A stretch of DNA of 53,507 bases from positions 1 to 53,507 of the forward strand of contig NZ_AYOY01000141.1 of NCBI RefSeq assembly GCF_000508185.1, read 5' to 3'. Under the pieces are notes generated by a model. The model saw nothing but the letters and a program-made list of their open reading frames with translations, was not told the origin of the DNA and did no database searches. The position numbers and the translations under genes were made by a program. How positions within the stretch are numbered: the first letter of the stretch is position 1; every line of letters begins with the position of its first letter. This DNA is from Sphingobium sp. C100 (GTDB lineage Bacteria > Pseudomonadota > Alphaproteobacteria > Sphingomonadales > Sphingomonadaceae). Positions 1 to 8,023 of the stretch are shown piece after piece.

Positions 1-348
1 GGCGGTCGCCTGCGCGCTGGCGAGCGTCGCGAGCGCCTCGTCGCGCGAGGCGCGATAGAGGCGCTGGTCAATCTCATAAAGGGGCTGGCCCGCGCGCACC
101 ATGGATCCTTCGGTGAACAGGCGCTTCTTGATGATGCCTGACACCTGGGGGCGGACCTGGGACATCGACGTGGACACGGTGCGGCCCGGCAGTTCGCTCG
201 CCACCGTCACATTCTGGGTCGCCAGCGTCACCACGCCGACCTCCATCGGTCCCTTTTGCGGGGCCTTTTCCTGACTGCAAGCCGCAAGCAGCATCAGCAG
301 GACAATCGGTGCGACCCGAAGGCCGGGGGATCGAAGGGAGGTCGGCAT
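1..348 (-). CDS. RND efflux periplasmic adaptor (AcrA/MexA type), N-terminal part
   Basis: Only the first 116 codons are inside the window; the gene runs off the left edge. The start is the ATG whose complement is at 346-348. The N-terminus is a lipoprotein signal ending in a lipobox (LLMLLAACSQ), so the product is probably anchored in the inner membrane facing the periplasm. It is followed by text typical of the membrane-fusion-protein family: VGVVTLATQNVTVASELPGR, then VRPQVSGIIKKRLFTEGSMV and a LYEIDQRLY stretch leading into the helical hairpin. Such adaptors bridge an RND pump (AcrB) and TolC. It is divergent from a two-component system at 711-2797, which may control it. The family call is firm; the substrate is unknown. 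Confidence 0.88.
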   Translation of the reverse strand, partial: MPTSLRSPGLRVAPIVLLMLLAACSQEKAPQKGPMEVGVVTLATQNVTVASELPGRTVSTSMSQVRPQVSGIIKKRLFTEGSMVRAGQPLYEIDQRLYRASRDEALATLASAQATA

Positions 349-710
349 GGGTCGGCGTCAGTCCTTGGCGTCAGCGTTACGGGCCCCTGCGATGCCACCT
401 GAAACGGCAAGGCGGATGATCGGACACACAGAGGGGAGGGGGAGGGGCTGTGCGCAGGCGATCGCGCCTGTTCGTTCGGGTTTTCCGGCCGGAAAGCCGG
501 GAGGGGTCATCGCAAGGGCTCCGCTTTGCGTCGGCGGAGGGAAGCCGACCGGGCTCTCATCGATATTTTACGCGTTACGTCATAGTGGGACTTGTTTTCG
601 GATCGGCTCCGTCTGTTGCGTCAGTGAACCCGCGCGTATCGCTTTGTATCAGCCTGTATCGGCTGTGAAGGGGCGCAGACTTTTGCGATCGCGCGCGGTA
701 GGAGGAGGCC
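349..710. other. Divergent intergenic region, efflux adaptor / response regulator
   Basis: This 362-bp stretch has no convincing gene; the short ORFs in it have no recognisable content. It carries the promoters of the minus-strand efflux adaptor and the plus-strand two-component operon. Near 483-498 a CCGGCCGGAAAGCCGG stretch could form a short hairpin. Three evenly spaced GTATC repeats lie at 636-660 (listed separately). The response regulator has a strong Shine-Dalgarno, AGGAGGAGG, at 700-708. Confidence 0.6.
636..660 (+). promoter_or_regulatory. Three GTATC direct repeats at exact 10-bp spacing
   Basis: GTATC occurs at 636-640, 646-650 and 656-660, each followed by five variable bases, so the copies lie on one face of the helix. 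OmpR/PhoB-family regulators bind direct repeats spaced 10-11 bp. The gene that starts 50 bp downstream encodes such a regulator, and the divergent gene is an efflux adaptor. The simplest reading is an operator for autoregulation and/or control of the pump. The repeats are seen directly; the regulator assignment is inference. Confidence 0.5.
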
Positions 711-1439
711 ATGGTGGACTCTTCCCTTGGCCGACCGGCCACCGTGCTGGTGGTCGATGACGATGCGGATATTCGCGACCTCATCGTCGGGCAGCTGCAT
801 CAGGAAAATTATCGACTGCTGGCCGCGTCAAGCCTGGGCGAACTGCGCCAGATCCTGCGTGATGAAGTGGTGGACCTGATCGTCCTCGACCTCAACCTGC
901 CCGATGGCGATGGCCTGTTGCTTTGCCGCGAGTTGCGGGCGGAGGGCGCGGAAGTCCAGATCATCATGGTGACCGCGCGCAGCAGCGCGATCGACCGGGT
1001 GCTGGGGCTGGAGCTGGGGGCGGACGATTATCTGACCAAACCATTCGAGCCGCGCGAGCTGCTGGTGCGGATCCGCAACCTGCTGCGGCGTGGGCGCAGC
1101 GAGCGGGCGGCGCGGACGCCGACGATGCGCTATGCCCATTTCGGGCCGTGGCGGCTCGACCTGCAACAGCGGCGTCTGGTTGCGCCCGACGACAGTCTGG
1201 TCATGCTCTCATCGGCCGAATTCCGCCTGCTTTGCCGGTTCATAGAGGAACCCAATGTCGTCCTGTCGCGCGAAACGCTGGTGCCGGAGCGGCGGGCGAC
1301 GGCGGCCTTCGACCGCTCGATCGACCTGCAGGTCAGCCGCCTGCGCCAGAAGCTGGCCACCGCGCCGGGCGGGGACGAATTGATCCTGACGGTGCGGGGC
1401 GAAGGCTATGTGCTGGCCAGCGGCGTGGCGCATTCATGA
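711..1439 (+). CDS. OmpR/PhoB-family response regulator
   Basis: A 242-aa two-domain transcriptional regulator. The receiver domain (about residues 11-125) has the acidic cluster VVDDDAD, the phospho-acceptor Asp60 in LIVLDLNLPDGDG and the conserved Lys in YLTKPFEPREL. The C-terminal winged helix (about 140-238) ends with IDLQVSRLRQKL and VRGEGYVLA, typical of OmpR-type DNA-binding domains. It is translated from a strong AGGAGGAGG site, and its TGA overlaps the ATG of the kinase gene (ATGA), so the pair is translationally coupled. Because of the divergent efflux adaptor and the GTATC repeats just upstream, drug- or envelope-stress control of an RND pump is plausible but not shown. Confidence 0.93.
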   Translation: MVDSSLGRPATVLVVDDDADIRDLIVGQLHQENYRLLAASSLGELRQILRDEVVDLIVLDLNLPDGDGLLLCRELRAEGAEVQIIMVTARSSAIDRVLGLELGADDYLTKPFEPRELLVRIRNLLRRGRSERAARTPTMRYAHFGPWRLDLQQRRLVAPDDSLVMLSSAEFRLLCRFIEEPNVVLSRETLVPERRATAAFDRSIDLQVSRLRQKLATAPGGDELILTVRGEGYVLASGVAHS

Positions 1440-2797
1440 TCCGCCCCGTCGCCCGCGTCCGCATCTTTTTCGGCACCATGGCGGGGCAGATTTTCCTCAT
1501 CCTGACCCTGGGCATGTCGGTTGCGGCGATCATCGCGCTGCTGGTCGCCGAACAGGCGCGGCATCATGATTTTGAGCGGGTGCGCCGGGCGCGCGTCGTG
1601 GCCAGCGCGGTCGATATTGCCGACCGGCTGGAGCACGACCCAGCCCGGATCGAGGCGATGATGGCCAATCACAGGATCGTGGGCGCGGCGATGGCGCCCG
1701 ATGGCGTGGCTCTCAGCGAGACGGACGGGGAGCTGGAAAAGACGCTGGCGGCGCGGTTCGGCAAGGGGTCGGCGCCAGAGGCGGGGCAGGTGCCGACCGG
1801 GCTGTGTTTTCCCAGCCGCGGGAACAAGGAACGCGCGGCGGGCGTGCTGGACGCCCCCCGGCCGGACTGCTGGGTCGTCCGCTTCACTGACGCCCGTGGC
1901 GCGCGGCGCGCCATGGCGCTGAGTTTCCCGCGTCTGGCAAAGCCGCCCAGCACGATTTTCAACCCGCTCTATCTGCTCGTCATCATCGTCGCCTCGGCGG
2001 GGCTCGCGATCCTGGTCGCGCGCTTCGTGTCCAAGCCCTTGCGCCGGCTGGAGCGGGCGGCGGAGGCTTTCTCGCTCTCGCTGGACCCCGAGGAGATACC
2101 CGAGCGCGGGCCGGAGGAAGTGCGGGCCGCGCTATCGACCTTCAACCTGATGCAGCGCCGCGCGCGCGCTGGCTTTGCCGAGCGAACGCAGTTGCTGGCC
2201 GCGATCAGCCATGATCTTCAAACCCCGCTCACGCGAATGCGTCTGCGGCTGGAACTGGTCGAGAATGAGGAATTGCGCGACCGGCTGCTGGCCGACCATC
2301 AGGCGATGCAGACGCTGGTGCGCGAAGGGCTGGACCTTGCCAGCAGCACCGAATCGCGGGAGGAATGGTCGGTCATCGACATCGACTCGCTGTTGGCCAG
2401 CATGGCGGAGGATGCCGAGGATCTGGGCGCGCCGGTGCGCTTCGTCAGCGGGTGCGGCGGCACCGTGCGGGTCAAGCCCAACGCGCTGACCCGCTGCATC
2501 GCCAATCTGGTCGACAATGCGGTCAAATATGGCGGCGGGGCGGAAATCAGCTGCGCGCGCGCGGGCGGGCGGCTGATGATTTATGTACGCGACTATGGAC
2601 CTGGCATTCCCGCCGATCAGATCGACCAGATGTTCGAGCCGTTCACGCGCGGCGCCAGCAGCCAGCCAGGCGGGCGTCACGGCACCGGCATCGGCCTCAC
2701 CATCGCGCGTTCGCTGGCGATGAGTTTCGAAGCGTCGGTGCGCCTGCGCAACGCGCAGGATGGCGGCGTCATCGCGACCGTCGATATGAAGGGCTGA
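1436..2797 (+). CDS. Two-component sensor histidine kinase
   Basis: A 453-aa membrane kinase. The start chosen is the ATG overlapping the regulator's stop; the reading frame is open much further upstream, but that extension is a shadow of the regulator gene. Layout: first TM segment (IFLILTLGMSVAAIIALLVA), a periplasmic sensor of about 150 residues, second TM (LLVIIVASAGLAILVARF), HAMP, then HisKA with the phospho-His in AAISHDLQTPLTRMR. The HATPase has an N-box (LVDNAVKYGG), a G1 box (DYGPGIP), an F region (FEPFTRG) and a G2 box (GTGIGLTIA). This resembles the EnvZ/RstB/CpxA class. It phosphorylates the partner regulator; the stimulus is unknown. Confidence 0.92.
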   Translation: MIRPVARVRIFFGTMAGQIFLILTLGMSVAAIIALLVAEQARHHDFERVRRARVVASAVDIADRLEHDPARIEAMMANHRIVGAAMAPDGVALSETDGELEKTLAARFGKGSAPEAGQVPTGLCFPSRGNKERAAGVLDAPRPDCWVVRFTDARGARRAMALSFPRLAKPPSTIFNPLYLLVIIVASAGLAILVARFVSKPLRRLERAAEAFSLSLDPEEIPERGPEEVRAALSTFNLMQRRARAGFAERTQLLAAISHDLQTPLTRMRLRLELVENEELRDRLLADHQAMQTLVREGLDLASSTESREEWSVIDIDSLLASMAEDAEDLGAPVRFVSGCGGTVRVKPNALTRCIANLVDNAVKYGGGAEISCARAGGRLMIYVRDYGPGIPADQIDQMFEPFTRGASSQPGGRHGTGIGLTIARSLAMSFEASVRLRNAQDGGVIATVDMKG

Positions 2798-2800
2798 TCG

Positions 2801-3127
2801 TCAGGCTCCGGTGAGCAGGCCCATGCCAACCAGCGCCAGCGCAACGCCAGCGCCGATGCCCAGCCAGCCGGGCCGGTAGCTGAGGCACAGCAGCACCCCT
2901 CCGCCGATCAGCGGCAGCAAGCCGATCCAGCTGACCAGGCCCACGCCGCCCTTCCAGTCGGGAAGGATGCTCAGCAGCGAAGCGACGAGCAGGCACCAGC
3001 CCGCCGGCGCCAGCAGCGGCGCAACGGCCGCCCGATGCCACGGGCCGGCGAGCGCGCGGCGGTGGCGATCCATGCTGGCGGCCAGCGCGAACAGGCTAAG
3101 ATAGAGGAGGCCGGCCGTGGCGATCAT
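2801..3127 (-). CDS. DUF3325-like small membrane protein
   Basis: A 108-aa, very hydrophobic protein with about three to four TM helices, read in the frame beginning MIATAGLLYLSLFALAASMDRHRRAL. The start overlaps the stop of the upstream PepSY gene (ATGA). DUF3325 proteins are regularly found last in sphingomonad and pseudomonad siderophore operons with PepSY and DUF3649 proteins, and that is the order here. Together these inner-membrane proteins are thought to help iron release or reduction after ferric-siderophore import; no enzymatic residues are visible. The family call rests on context, the MDRHRR motif and topology. Confidence 0.75.
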   Translation of the reverse strand: MIATAGLLYLSLFALAASMDRHRRALAGPWHRAAVAPLLAPAGWCLLVASLLSILPDWKGGVGLVSWIGLLPLIGGGVLLCLSYRPGWLGIGAGVALALVGMGLLTGA

Positions 3128-4632
3128 GCCGTCGCCGCCCGGCGGCGGGCCGGCGCGTTCGCGCTGCGTCGCCGCAACTGGCGCTGGATGACCGGCACCA
3201 GCACCAAGGCCGTGCCGAGCAGGAGAAGATTGATCGTCACCATGGTCAGGCCGCCGGCCCAGACCGGCCCCAAAATCGCGGCGCTGGCGCAGGCGAGGGC
3301 GAGCATGGCGAGCGTGGCCGGCCGGCCGATCGCCGGCGGCAGCATCAGCCCCGCCAGCACCATCGCTCCGCTGGTCCAGAGCGCCGCCGACACCTCCGCC
3401 TCCGCCCGGCTCGCCAGCCCCAGCGGAAGCAGCCGGTTGGCGATGAGGAAGGCGACGGCGCCGGTCGGCACGCCGGTCAGCACGCCGACATTCAGCCGTT
3501 CGAGGATGCGATTGCCGATTGACAGCGGCGCGCGTTCGCGCCGCTTGACCACCCACAATATCATACCGGTCGCGATCGCCATGGTCAGCATCGCGCCGCC
3601 CAGAAAATAGAGCCAGCGCGTCAGCGACGGCGCGAACCGCGCCATGTGGAGGCCATAGAGGGTCTGGAAGGTGCGGATGCCCGGCCGGGTTTCGGTCCAT
3701 GCCTTGAGCATCTTCCCCGTGGCGCCGTCAAAGCTGATTTCGCCGGGCATATAGCCGATCGCCTGCTGGTCGGAGGGATAGACCACGACCACCGCCCCCT
3801 TGTCGCCGGGGTTGAAGACATAGACACGGCCGACGGGCGCGTCGCCGAAATGGCGCTGCGCGGCAGCAAGCATCGGCGCGATCGGGGCGAGCGGCGCTGC
3901 TTCTCCTGTCGCGGCGCGCGACACGGATCCTGGGACGAGATCGGTATACATGGTCGCCACATCGTCGCCATAGCCTGCCGTGATGCCCCACGGCAGGTTG
4001 AGCGAGGCCAGCGTCAGCAGCCCGGTAAAGGTGATCATGATGTGGAAGGGCAGGGCCAGCACGCCCAGCGCATTATGGCCGTCCAGCCAGCTGCGTTGCC
4101 CCTTGCCCCGGCGGAAGGTGAAGATGTCCTTGAAGATGCGCTTATGGGCGATGACGCCGGTCACCAGCGCCGTCAGCATCATCATCGCCGCAATCGAAGC
4201 GAGCAGCCGCCCCCAGGGATAGGGCAATTCCAGTTCGAAATGGAGGCGGTAGAAAAATTCGCCGCCCAGCGTCTCGCGCGCGACCGGCGCGCCGCTGACC
4301 GGATCGAGCGCGCGGGTCCGATATTCCCCATCGCTGTCATAGGTCGCCTCGACGCTGTTGTCGCGCCCGTCCGGGGCGGTGAGATACCAGCCGGTCGATG
4401 CTTTCGTATTGCGCTCCAGCCATCCCGTCGCGGCGAGGATGGCGTCGGCCGGTGACGCCGTCGCCACGGTTTCGGGACGCATCCAGCGGCCGATTTCAGG
4501 TTTGAAGACGGTGAGCGTGCCAGTCAGGCACATGATGAAGAGGATGTGGCCGAGCAGCAACCCGGCCCAGCCATGCAGCCAGGCCATGCACTGGCGCACA
4601 CCGTCGCGCACCATGGCTCCGGGCGCGCTCAT
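3124..4632 (-). CDS. PepSY-associated TM protein (iron/siderophore operon)
   Basis: A 502-aa inner-membrane protein. The start used is MSAPGAMVRDGVRQCMAWLHGWAG, coupled to the stop of the DUF3649 gene. It has the family's WLHGWAGLLLGHILF first helix, a large periplasmic PepSY region, a second TM near LLASIAAMMMLTALVTGVIAHKRIF followed by SWLDGHNALGVLALPFH, then further helices. Conserved His residues in the membrane are consistent with haem ligation. Homologues such as PiuB/FpvG-type proteins are associated with reductive release of iron from siderophores. It sits between the receptor and the DUF3325 gene in an iron-uptake operon. Confidence 0.85.
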   Translation of the reverse strand: MSAPGAMVRDGVRQCMAWLHGWAGLLLGHILFIMCLTGTLTVFKPEIGRWMRPETVATASPADAILAATGWLERNTKASTGWYLTAPDGRDNSVEATYDSDGEYRTRALDPVSGAPVARETLGGEFFYRLHFELELPYPWGRLLASIAAMMMLTALVTGVIAHKRIFKDIFTFRRGKGQRSWLDGHNALGVLALPFHIMITFTGLLTLASLNLPWGITAGYGDDVATMYTDLVPGSVSRAATGEAAPLAPIAPMLAAAQRHFGDAPVGRVYVFNPGDKGAVVVVYPSDQQAIGYMPGEISFDGATGKMLKAWTETRPGIRTFQTLYGLHMARFAPSLTRWLYFLGGAMLTMAIATGMILWVVKRRERAPLSIGNRILERLNVGVLTGVPTGAVAFLIANRLLPLGLASRAEAEVSAALWTSGAMVLAGLMLPPAIGRPATLAMLALACASAAILGPVWAGGLTMVTINLLLLGTALVLVPVIQRQLRRRSANAPARRRAATA

Positions 4633-4934
4633 GCCGGCGGCCCCGCGATCCAGGCGCCCAGCGCGAGCAGGCCCGCGACCAGCGCCACGCCCGCCAGCGC
4701 GCGCCACGGCCCGCGCGCCAGAAAGGCCCAGATCGTCACCGCAGGCGCCGCCAGATAGGCGATTATGGTGGCGCTCGTGACCGCTTCCACCCGGCTCATC
4801 GGCAAGGTGCGGGCCAGCATGGCGGCCGCGAGCGCCGCGACCAGATAGGCGCCGGCCGTGCCCGCCAGCGTGCGCAGCGCGACATTGCCGCGATAGCGCC
4901 ACCCTGCCTGTCGCCGCTTCGCTCCGGCCGCCAT
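4629..4934 (-). CDS. DUF3649-like membrane protein
   Basis: A 101-aa protein with three predicted TM helices. I chose the start MAAGAKRRQAGWRYRGNVALR, which lies 4 bp after the receptor's stop. The YRGNVALRTLAGTAGAYLVAALAAA pattern and PMSRVEAVTSATIIAYL match the DUF3649 family, which travels with TonB siderophore receptors and PepSY proteins. Its stop overlaps the PepSY start. The molecular function is unknown; a role in the inner-membrane half of siderophore iron handling is inferred from the operon. Confidence 0.78.
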   Translation of the reverse strand: MAAGAKRRQAGWRYRGNVALRTLAGTAGAYLVAALAAAMLARTLPMSRVEAVTSATIIAYLAAPAVTIWAFLARGPWRALAGVALVAGLLALGAWIAGPPA

Positions 4935-4938
4935 GCGA

Positions 4939-7041
4939 TCAATAATCCACGCTGAGCGTCGCCAGCACGCTGCGCGGCGGCGCATAATAGGCTTGGCCCC
5001 ACATCAGGCTGTTGAGGTAGCGCGTATTCGTGACGTTGCGGACATTGACGCTGGCGCGGACATGATCGACGACACCGATCCCCGCCAGCAGGTCCAGCAC
5101 GGCATAGCCCTTCTGCCGATAGGTGCCGACATCGACCGCGCTGCGGATCGCATTCTGCCAGCGAAACTGCGCGCCCAGCTTCAGGTCGTTGAGCTGCGGC
5201 ACCGCATAGGTGGTCGACAGCTTGAATGTCTGGGTCGGAAGCCAGGTGCGCGTGTCGTTGCCGTCGGCATCCTCGATGTCGAGCCAGGTATAGCCGCCAT
5301 TGAGCGACCAGTTGTCGGTGATATGCCCTGCAATTTCCAACTCAAAGCCCTTGGAGGTGGTGTCGACGCCACGATAATAGCTATCATTTGCAGCACCTGC
5401 ACCATCTTCTCCAAAAGTGCCGGCAAATTCGGCCAGATTTTTCTGCTTGCCGCGAAAAATAGCGGCGGTTGCATAGAGCCGGCCGCCCAGCCACTCGCTC
5501 TTCACGCCTGCCTCGATGCTGGTGCCCTTCGCCGGATCGAGCCGGACATTGTTCACATCGACCTCGGTCTGCGGATTATAAATGTCGGTATAGCTGGCAT
5601 AGAGCGAGATATTGGCCGTCAGGTCCGCGACCAGGCCCGCATAGGGGCTGAGCTTGCTGTCCTTGCGATACAGGTCTGTATTGTAGCTGTAGCCGGTCGA
5701 TTTCAGCCACATGGCGCTGGCGCCGACCACGGCCTTCAGATTATCGGCCAGGTTGATGTGCGCGGCGCCGTAGGCGCGCGTTAGCCGATCTGTGCTGCGT
5801 GCGGCAAGATAGGTGGCGGGAAAGCTCGGTTCGGGGATCAGGCCATCGCCCCACTGGCCCACGGCCGGATAGGCGATGGTCGCGCTCGAAAAGCCTTCAT
5901 ATTCCCATCCGTCGCGCTTGGCGGTCGACAGGCCGAAGGACAATTCATGGTCGCGCCCGAACAGGCTGACTGGACCGGAGGCGTAGAAATCGCCCAGATA
6001 TTGCTTGTAATCGGACGGATAGACCCCCGCCATGCCCGAAACCCCCAGGCCCGTTTCCGGGTCGGGCGCGCCATAGGCGTAGAGCAGCTTCGCATCTTCC
6101 TCGAACCTTTTATAGGTGAAGACCCCCTTCAGCGACCAGCCATTGTCGAAGGCATAGGCCAGTTCGGCGAATGCGGTGGTGTCGACCGTGTTCCAATAGG
6201 TCCAGTCGGCCGAAGTCGAGGCCGATCGCGGATGATCGATATGTGTGCCGTCGCTATAGACCAGGGGCAATGCCCCCCACAGCACGCCGTCGCTGTTATT
6301 TTCCTGCCGGCTGTAGCCGATCGTCGCCTTGAGCTGCGGCGTCACCTGCCAGCGCACCATGCCGCTCATCACGTCGCGATTGTTGCGATTATAGTCGAGA
6401 TAGGAATCGCGTTCCTGATGGGCATAGGTGACGCGCGCGGCGACCGTGTCGGTGATCGGCACCGAAACATCGCCTTCCGCGCGCCACAAGTCCCAGGAAC
6501 CAAGCTGCACGCTGCCCTTTGCCTGGAATTGGTCGAGCGGCCGCTTGCGCACATAGTTGATCGTGGCCGACGGGTTGCCGACGCCGGTCAGCAGCGCATT
6601 GGCGCCGCGGATCGTTTCCACATTCTCGAACAGCGCGGTGTCGAGGTCGCCGAACTGAATGCCCCAGATCAGCGGCAGGCCGATACCGTCGAGCTGGAAG
6701 CTGGTGATGTCGAAACCGCGCGAATTATAATAGGTCCGGTCGGTCTCGACCCGCTCGACATTGATGCCGACCGCCTGCGACAGCAGGTCGTTGATATTGG
6801 TGAGCGCGAAATCCTCGATCCGTTCGCGGTCGATGATGCTCACCGACTGCGGGGTCTGGCGCAGGGTCAGCGACAGCCCGGTCGCCGAACTCGTCGTCTG
6901 GTTGGCGACGCCGGTAACGATGATGCTCGACTCGTCCGCCGGCGCGGCATCTGCGTCCGCAAGCGGCGCGCCCAGCGCCTGAGCGGCCGGAAACAGGGCG
7001 ATGGCGCTTGCCAGCAATAGGCGGCGCGAACGGCGATGCAT
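4939..7041 (-). CDS. TonB-dependent ferric-siderophore receptor (FhuA/FpvA type)
   Basis: A 700-aa outer-membrane receptor with an N-terminal signal peptide (LLLASAIALFPAAQALGAPLA). A TonB box-like stretch (SSIIVTGV) and the plug domain follow (LTLRQTPQSVSIIDRERIEDF, then TIRGANALLTGVGNPSATINYVRKRP). The 22-strand barrel ends in the C-terminal signature SLMWGQAYYAPPRSVLATLSVDY, with a terminal aromatic residue. The QTPQSV and GAN-LL-G-GNPSATIN motifs are those of the siderophore receptor subfamily (TIGR01783 type). It is the first gene of the receptor-DUF3649-PepSY-DUF3325 operon, behind a Fur-box-like palindrome. The exact siderophore cannot be read from sequence. Confidence 0.93.
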   Translation of the reverse strand: MHRRSRRLLLASAIALFPAAQALGAPLADADAAPADESSIIVTGVANQTTSSATGLSLTLRQTPQSVSIIDRERIEDFALTNINDLLSQAVGINVERVETDRTYYNSRGFDITSFQLDGIGLPLIWGIQFGDLDTALFENVETIRGANALLTGVGNPSATINYVRKRPLDQFQAKGSVQLGSWDLWRAEGDVSVPITDTVAARVTYAHQERDSYLDYNRNNRDVMSGMVRWQVTPQLKATIGYSRQENNSDGVLWGALPLVYSDGTHIDHPRSASTSADWTYWNTVDTTAFAELAYAFDNGWSLKGVFTYKRFEEDAKLLYAYGAPDPETGLGVSGMAGVYPSDYKQYLGDFYASGPVSLFGRDHELSFGLSTAKRDGWEYEGFSSATIAYPAVGQWGDGLIPEPSFPATYLAARSTDRLTRAYGAAHINLADNLKAVVGASAMWLKSTGYSYNTDLYRKDSKLSPYAGLVADLTANISLYASYTDIYNPQTEVDVNNVRLDPAKGTSIEAGVKSEWLGGRLYATAAIFRGKQKNLAEFAGTFGEDGAGAANDSYYRGVDTTSKGFELEIAGHITDNWSLNGGYTWLDIEDADGNDTRTWLPTQTFKLSTTYAVPQLNDLKLGAQFRWQNAIRSAVDVGTYRQKGYAVLDLLAGIGVVDHVRASVNVRNVTNTRYLNSLMWGQAYYAPPRSVLATLSVDY

Positions 7042-7090
7042 AGGATTCCCCTTATGAGTGCGACTTGCGCGCCCGTTAAAGGAAAATAGG

Positions 7091-7114
7091 ATTGCGAGTC
7101 AATCTCATTAGCAA
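7091..7114 (-). promoter_or_regulatory. Putative Fur box upstream of the siderophore operon
   Basis: The plus-strand text ATTGCGAGTCAATCTCATTA at 7091-7110 closely resembles the Fur-box form TGCGAATGATTCTCATT found before TonB receptor genes, and the outer TTGC/GCAA arms (7092-7095 and 7111-7114) are complementary. It lies 50 bp upstream of the receptor start. Fur repression under iron sufficiency would fit the operon's content. Fur binding is inferred from similarity only. Confidence 0.6.
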
Positions 7115-7131
7115 AGACGTGAGGGAATTTC

Positions 7132-7962
7132 TCAGGGGCCTTCCCCGATCGCGCTGCCGATCATGGCGTTGCTGCCGCGGTCGATCGACCAGAGCAGGCC
7201 CGGCTTCACAGGATCCCAGTCGATCGCTTGCCCCGGTGAGGCGAAGCCGATGGTCCGGCGCAGTTCCAGGGTCGATCCCGCCTCGGGCAGCACCAGCTCA
7301 TAAATTTCCGGCCGGTCATGCCCGGCGACATAGAGGCGACCGTCCTTGCTCCAGCTCATGCCCGAACAGCTTTTGGGCGCGAACCGGGCGAGCACTGCGG
7401 CGGGAAAGATCCAGGCCGCTTCCTGCCTGAACTGGTCGTCCATCCGCACCAGCAGCGTATGGTGATAGTCACGGCCGGGCTCGCCGCCCTTGCCTTCATA
7501 ATTGGCGAAGACCGCCCACCATTTGCCGGCATGGCGGTCCATCACCGTGAGCGAGCCGGGACCAAGCCCCAGGCTGACGGTGCGCACGTGTCGCAGCGTC
7601 TTGGTGTCGAAAAACTCGACCGCGCTGGTCTGCGGCACGGCTGGATAGTTGGACGCGGCGCAAACCAGTTCGCGGCCGGCCACCGTGCAACTGTTCATAT
7701 GCGGGAACAGCCTTCGCTCGCCCTGCCAACTCGCGATCCTCTGGCCGTCGGCGATGCGATATTTGCCGATCCGGTCATTATCGATCGCATAGACATGCGT
7801 GCCGTCAGACGCGACCCCCTGATGCGCTTCGGTCGCGGCGATGCGGGCGATGACGGGGGCGGGCGGCGGGGACGGCGCGTCGGCCATGTCCTGGGCCACG
7901 GCGACCACGCCAAAGCTCATGCTCGCGCCAAGGATGAGGATGGAGGTCAGGCGACCGGTCAT
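7132..7962 (-). CDS. Secreted beta-propeller-like protein, unknown function
   Basis: A 276-aa exported protein with signal peptide MTGRLTSILILGASMSFGVVAVAQD. The mature part has repeated short strands typical of YncE/NHL-like propellers: HQGVASDGTHVYAIDNDRIG, NSCTVAGRELVCAASNYP, GMSWSKDGRLYVAGHDRPEI and PGQAIDWDPVKPGLLWSIDR. No catalytic motif was recognised. It is followed, further along the minus-strand direction, by the iron operon, and it lies 61 bp after the barrel gene, so it may be co-transcribed with 8024-10275. The propeller call is from repeat pattern only. Confidence 0.6.
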   Translation of the reverse strand: MTGRLTSILILGASMSFGVVAVAQDMADAPSPPPAPVIARIAATEAHQGVASDGTHVYAIDNDRIGKYRIADGQRIASWQGERRLFPHMNSCTVAGRELVCAASNYPAVPQTSAVEFFDTKTLRHVRTVSLGLGPGSLTVMDRHAGKWWAVFANYEGKGGEPGRDYHHTLLVRMDDQFRQEAAWIFPAAVLARFAPKSCSGMSWSKDGRLYVAGHDRPEIYELVLPEAGSTLELRRTIGFASPGQAIDWDPVKPGLLWSIDRGSNAMIGSAIGEGP

Positions 7963-8023
7963 GCTGCTGCTCCCGTCATGAAGCGGGGAGCGATAAGCGG
8001 CGAAGGCTACAGAAAAATGGCAG

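Noticed and set aside
923..1435. Extension of the histidine kinase gene 171 codons upstream
   Set aside because: The extra part is out-of-frame reading of the response regulator; the coupled ATG at 1436 gives a normal kinase N-terminus.
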